From Bacillota bacterium (GTDB lineage Bacteria > Bacillota > Clostridia > Lachnospirales > Anaerotignaceae), in assembly GCA_019422105.1 (NCBI GenBank), contig JAHZDZ010000023.1, positions 1 to 25,473 of the forward strand: 25,473 nucleotides of DNA, in the 5' to 3' direction. The notes under the pieces were generated by a model that was not told the DNA's origin, ran no database searches, and saw nothing but the letters and a program-made list of their open reading frames with translations. This document shows, one piece after another, positions 22,337 to 25,473 of this stretch (position 1 is its first letter; every line of letters starts with the position of its first letter). The translations under genes and the position numbers were made by a program.

Positions 22337-24472
22337 ATGGGAATGGAGATTCCATATGGATTATTTTCCGGCAGCCAGAGAATGATGCTGTTTGCCGAAT
22401 TAAATCAGGATATATTGATAGAGAGCGCTGTTTTCAGCGATGAGACTGAAAACTACAGAATGCCGCCTGAGCCGGGTGAAAACGACAGTGTTAAAATTAC
22501 AATAAGATGTGCGGCGGACAATGCAGACGGTGTGTTTTTGGTGTATGACGGCAGCCGCCTTGCCATGGCAAAGGAAATGACGAGGGGCTTATTTGACTAT
22601 TATTCTGTTATGGTGGGACCCACCAGGGAAACAAAGCGATATTATTTTGAAATTCAGAAGAACGGCGGCGTATTTTATTATAATAAGCTGGGGCTTGACA
22701 GAGGCAGAAATGAGGAATACGATTTTTCTCTTATCCGCAATTTTTTTACCCCTGAGTGGATGAAGGGTGCTGTCATATACCAGATATTTACAGACCGCTT
22801 TTATGACGGGGACGCTGCCAATGATGTGGAGGACAATGAATACCTCTATTTGGGACGTCCGTCCCAGCATGTGACGGACTGGTATGCCACACCCCAGGAG
22901 GATGATGTGCGCAATTTCTACGGCGGGGATTTACAGGGAGTTATGGAGAAAATGCAGTATTTGAAGGATTTGGGCGTTGAGGTGCTCTATTTTAATCCTC
23001 TGTTTGTCTCTCCCAGCAACCATAAGTACGATATACAGGACTATGATTATATCGACCCGCATTTTGGCGTAATCATAAAGGATGGCGGCGAGCCTCTGAC
23101 CTATGATAAATTCAATAATCGTTATGCCACCATGTACATTCAAAGGACAACGGAGAGGGAAAATCTGGAGGCCAGCAACCGCCTGTTTATTTCTCTGGTG
23201 GAGGAGGCCCACAGAAACGGTATCCGCGTTATATTAGACGGTGTGTTTAACCACTGCGGCGCGTTCAACAAGTGGCTGGACAGGGAGGGCTTTTATGAGA
23301 AGAACGGACAGTACCCGCCCGGTGCCTATAAGGACAGAAACAGCCCCTACCACAAGTATTTCCGATGGTATGATCACGATTGGCCTAACAACGACTGCTA
23401 TGACGGCTGGTGGGGCTATGACAATCACCCAAAGCTGAACTATGAGGATTCTGAGGAGTTATACCGCTATATCATGGAGATTGGGCGGAAATGGGTCGCG
23501 CCGCCCTTTAACGCTGATGGCTGGAGACTGGATGTGGCGGCGGATTTGGGCTACAGCGCCCAGTTCAATCATAAATTCTGGCGGGATTTCAGAAAGGCTG
23601 TGAAAAGCGGCAATCCAAATGCCGTCATACTGGCGGAGCACTACGGTGATGCTAGGGAATGGCTCAGGGGCGACCAATGGGACACTATCATGAATTACGA
23701 TGCCTTTATGGAGCCTGTCAGCTGGTTTTTGACAGGAATGGAAAAGCACAGTGAAAGCTATTCCCAAGAGCTTTACTGCAATGCCCTGCGTTTTAAGGAA
23801 ACAATGCGCTATCAGATGGGCAAGCTTCCCGTGCAGGCCCTTTTGACCTCCATGAATGAGCTGAGCAATCACGATCATTCCCGTTTTCTGACAAGGACAA
23901 ACAAAAAGGCAGGACGGCTTCACACCCTGGGAGCGCAGGAGGCGGAAAATGGAATCAATAAGGCAATTATGCGTGAAGCGGTGGCTATGCAGATGACCTG
24001 GCCCGGCGCGCCTGCGGTTTATTACGGGGATGAGGCAGGGCTTTGCGGCTGGACAGATCCGGATAACCGGCGGACATACCCCTGGGGCAGGGAGGATAAG
24101 GAGCTTTTGTCCTTCCACAGGGAAATGATTGCCATACACAAAAATCATTCCTGTCTGAAAACAGGCTCTCTCATATTCCTTTATGAGGATTACGGCGTAA
24201 TCGGTTACGGCCGGTTTCATGAAAAGGACCGTATCGCGGTAATTCTCAACAACAATGACTGTGAAAAGATAATGAGAGTTCCTGTGTGGCCGATGGGGGC
24301 AGAGAAGGAGTGCACCATGAGAACGCTGATGTTTACGGACGAGGCGGGCTTCACCTCAGAGGCGGGCTACTATCAGGTATCAGAGGGAGTGCTTTCACTT
24401 GCTTTGCCCAAGCATGCCTGTATGATACTGGAATGTGCCGAGGGGGAGACAGGGGGAGAACAATGGAAATAG
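22337..24472 (+). CDS. GH13 alpha-glycosidase (neopullulanase/maltogenic amylase-like)
   Basis: A 711-residue enzyme with no signal peptide, so probably cytosolic. AGGAGG (22325-22330) sets the start. An N-terminal beta-rich domain (about 1-130) precedes the catalytic barrel, which opens WMKGAVIYQIFTDRFYDGD. The four GH13 regions are visible: I DGVFNHCG (about residue 300), II GWRLDVAAD with the nucleophile Asp (about 398), III ILAEHYGD with the acid/base Glu (about 434), and IV SNHDHSRF with the third Asp (about 514). DGVFNHCG and TPEWMKGAVIYQI favour the neopullulanase/cyclomaltodextrinase group acting on maltooligosaccharides. A small C-terminal beta domain ends it. It overlaps the pseudouridine synthase gene by 10 nt. 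Confidence 0.93.
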   Translation: MGMEIPYGLFSGSQRMMLFAELNQDILIESAVFSDETENYRMPPEPGENDSVKITIRCAADNADGVFLVYDGSRLAMAKEMTRGLFDYYSVMVGPTRETKRYYFEIQKNGGVFYYNKLGLDRGRNEEYDFSLIRNFFTPEWMKGAVIYQIFTDRFYDGDAANDVEDNEYLYLGRPSQHVTDWYATPQEDDVRNFYGGDLQGVMEKMQYLKDLGVEVLYFNPLFVSPSNHKYDIQDYDYIDPHFGVIIKDGGEPLTYDKFNNRYATMYIQRTTERENLEASNRLFISLVEEAHRNGIRVILDGVFNHCGAFNKWLDREGFYEKNGQYPPGAYKDRNSPYHKYFRWYDHDWPNNDCYDGWWGYDNHPKLNYEDSEELYRYIMEIGRKWVAPPFNADGWRLDVAADLGYSAQFNHKFWRDFRKAVKSGNPNAVILAEHYGDAREWLRGDQWDTIMNYDAFMEPVSWFLTGMEKHSESYSQELYCNALRFKETMRYQMGKLPVQALLTSMNELSNHDHSRFLTRTNKKAGRLHTLGAQEAENGINKAIMREAVAMQMTWPGAPAVYYGDEAGLCGWTDPDNRRTYPWGREDKELLSFHREMIAIHKNHSCLKTGSLIFLYEDYGVIGYGRFHEKDRIAVILNNNDCEKIMRVPVWPMGAEKECTMRTLMFTDEAGFTSEAGYYQVSEGVLSLALPKHACMILECAEGETGGEQWK

Positions 24473-25173
24473 AGGTACTGTATGAGGACAGGGATATTAT
24501 TGTTGTTCTAAAGCCGCAGGGTGTGCCGTCCCAGGAGGATAAAACAGGGGACGAGGATATGCTCCTTCTTTTAAGGAGATATTTGAATCAAAAGGGGGAA
24601 TCAGAGCCCTATGTGGGTTTGATTCACCGTCTTGACCGTCCTGTGGGAGGCGTCATGGTTTTCGCCGGTAATCAGAAAGCAGCGGCATTGCTTTCAAAGG
24701 CTGTTCACGAAAATAAGGTGCAAAAGACTTATTACGCCGTGGCCTGCGGGCAGCCTCCAAAGGAGTGTGGACAGCTGCGGGATTATCTCTTGAAAAATGG
24801 CAGGACAAATCTGTCTGCTGTTGTACCCCAGGGGACGAAAAGCGCAAGGGAAGCCATTCTGGACTATCAGCTTTTGGAGAAAACGGAGGATGGGGAGTAT
24901 GGTGCACTCTCCCTTTTGAAGATACGGCTGAAAACGGGCAGGCATCATCAGATAAGGACGCAGCTAAGTCATCATGGTCTGCCGCTTTGGGGGGATACCA
25001 AATATAATCCCGCCTTTGCAAAGGTGAGGGGAAGGGTTCAGATTGCCCTCTGGTCGGGCGGACTTCATTTCAGGCATCCTTCTGACGGCAGGGAGATGGA
25101 TTTTGTGTGTATGCCGCGGGAATACCCTTTTTCTCTTTTTAAAAGTATAGGATTTCTAAATAAACTTTACTAG
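24463..25173 (+). CDS. RluA-family pseudouridine synthase
   Basis: A 236-residue enzyme. The ATG at 24463 lies inside the last codons of the glycosidase gene, behind AGGGGGAG; the frame is open upstream but not plausibly used. Motif order is VLYEDRDIIVVLKPQGVPSQ (about 4-23), then GLIHRLDRPVGGVMVFA with the catalytic Asp in HRLD (about 60), KTYYAVACG, LKTGRHHQIRTQLSHHGLPL and WGDTKYN. There is no S4 domain at the N-terminus, unlike RluD, so it belongs to the shorter RluA/RluC-like group. The RNA target cannot be predicted. The overlap implies translational coupling with an unrelated metabolic gene. Confidence 0.93.
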   Translation: MEIEVLYEDRDIIVVLKPQGVPSQEDKTGDEDMLLLLRRYLNQKGESEPYVGLIHRLDRPVGGVMVFAGNQKAAALLSKAVHENKVQKTYYAVACGQPPKECGQLRDYLLKNGRTNLSAVVPQGTKSAREAILDYQLLEKTEDGEYGALSLLKIRLKTGRHHQIRTQLSHHGLPLWGDTKYNPAFAKVRGRVQIALWSGGLHFRHPSDGREMDFVCMPREYPFSLFKSIGFLNKLY

Positions 25174-25396
25174 GCAGCGGAAAGAAATCCGCCCGCCGCA
25201 GGCGGCTCCGAATGAAATGAGGATGTGTTGACGCAAAACGATTCAGGGGGAGATTCCCCCTGAAATCCCTCTCTTTCATGCCCTAAAGGGCAAAATAAAA
25301 ACAGCGCATTGGAAATAAAAGGGAACCTGAAATATCTGAAAAATCAGACCGACTCACCGGGCTATATTTTTCAGATGGGGTCCGGGATAGTTTATC
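25174..25396. repeat. Hairpin-rich intergenic block, possibly a dispersed repeat
   Basis: No typical gene. TTCAGGGGGA (25242-25251) pairs with TCCCCCTGAA (25255-25264); TGCCCT (25279-25284) with AGGGCA (25287-25292); and ATCTGAAAAAT (25334-25344) with ATTTTTCAGAT (25366-25376). On the minus strand a stop-free frame runs from the window edge through this block to TAG at 25283-25285. Confidence 0.45.
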
Positions 25397-25473
25397 TTTG
25401 GTACCGCCAGCGGTTAATATAACCGCGAGAGGTTTGGTACCGCCAGCGGTTAGAATAACCGCGAGAGGTTTGG
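25397..25473. repeat. 36-bp tandem repeat array, cut by the window edge
   Basis: Two complete units (25397-25432 and 25433-25468) and the first 5 bases of a third. Units begin TTTGGTACCGCC and end CCGCGAGAGG. Each contains the hairpin GCGGTTA/TAACCGC. The two units differ only at unit positions 21-22, in the 3-nt loop (ATA against GAA). There are no unique spacers, so it is not a CRISPR array. The unit length is a multiple of three. Confidence 0.9.

Noticed and set aside
23459..24220. 253-codon antisense frame within the GH13 gene
   Set aside because: Opposite-strand shadow of a gene with all four catalytic motifs; no ribosome binding site or family similarity.
25397..25473. CRISPR array
   Set aside because: The repeats are directly adjacent with no unique spacers, and no cas gene is in the window.

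Overview
The window looks like a chromosomal segment of a low-to-mid GC, endospore-lineage Firmicute, most likely a clostridium of the Lachnospirales type. This is inferred from purine-rich Shine-Dalgarno sites, the gene content (CarD/CdnL, YacL, DegV, TypA, a SpoVB/MurJ-type flippase, a BofC-like protein, a clostridial collagen-like protein) and a large serine recombinase with a C-terminal zinc ribbon. Most genes are on the plus strand; four protein genes are on the minus strand.

Left part (1-7000). A small acidic Cys-rich conserved protein is followed directly by an apparent subtilase C-terminal relic and about 400 bp without a gene. Then comes a large serine recombinase, whose 3' end runs into a convergent collagen-like surface-protein gene that seems to have lost its C-terminal domain. 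A tRNA-Pro(GGG) with its own promoter and terminator follows. Next are a membrane-anchored glycerophosphodiester phosphodiesterase (minus), a small ACT-domain protein (plus) and a MORN-repeat lipoprotein (minus).

Middle part (7000-16300). An AlgI/DltB-type MBOAT O-acyltransferase overlaps an SGNH/AlgX-type partner, an envelope or exopolysaccharide O-acetylation pair. Then follow glutaminyl-tRNA synthetase, a DegV fatty-acid-binding protein (minus), and a carD-yacL-ispD-rnhA run. carD has two well-formed tandem promoters. A hairpin-rich 270-bp block separates yacL from ispD.

Right part (16300-25473). A cold-shock protein gene and typA each have their own promoter. They are followed by a MurJ/SpoVB-type flippase, a BofC-like membrane-anchored protein, a gene-free stretch of about 1.1 kb, a cytosolic GH13 glycosidase, and an RluA-type pseudouridine synthase overlapping the glycosidase by 10 nt. 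The window ends in hairpin-rich DNA and a 36-bp tandem repeat that continues past the edge.

The most interesting signal is in the gene-free stretch. Two homologous small-RNA genes lie 472 bp apart. Each has a near-consensus promoter, identical C-rich unpaired blocks, a conserved small hairpin and an intrinsic terminator whose stem sequence differs while pairing is kept. They look like paralogous trans-acting sRNAs. I could not assign them to a known family by eye.
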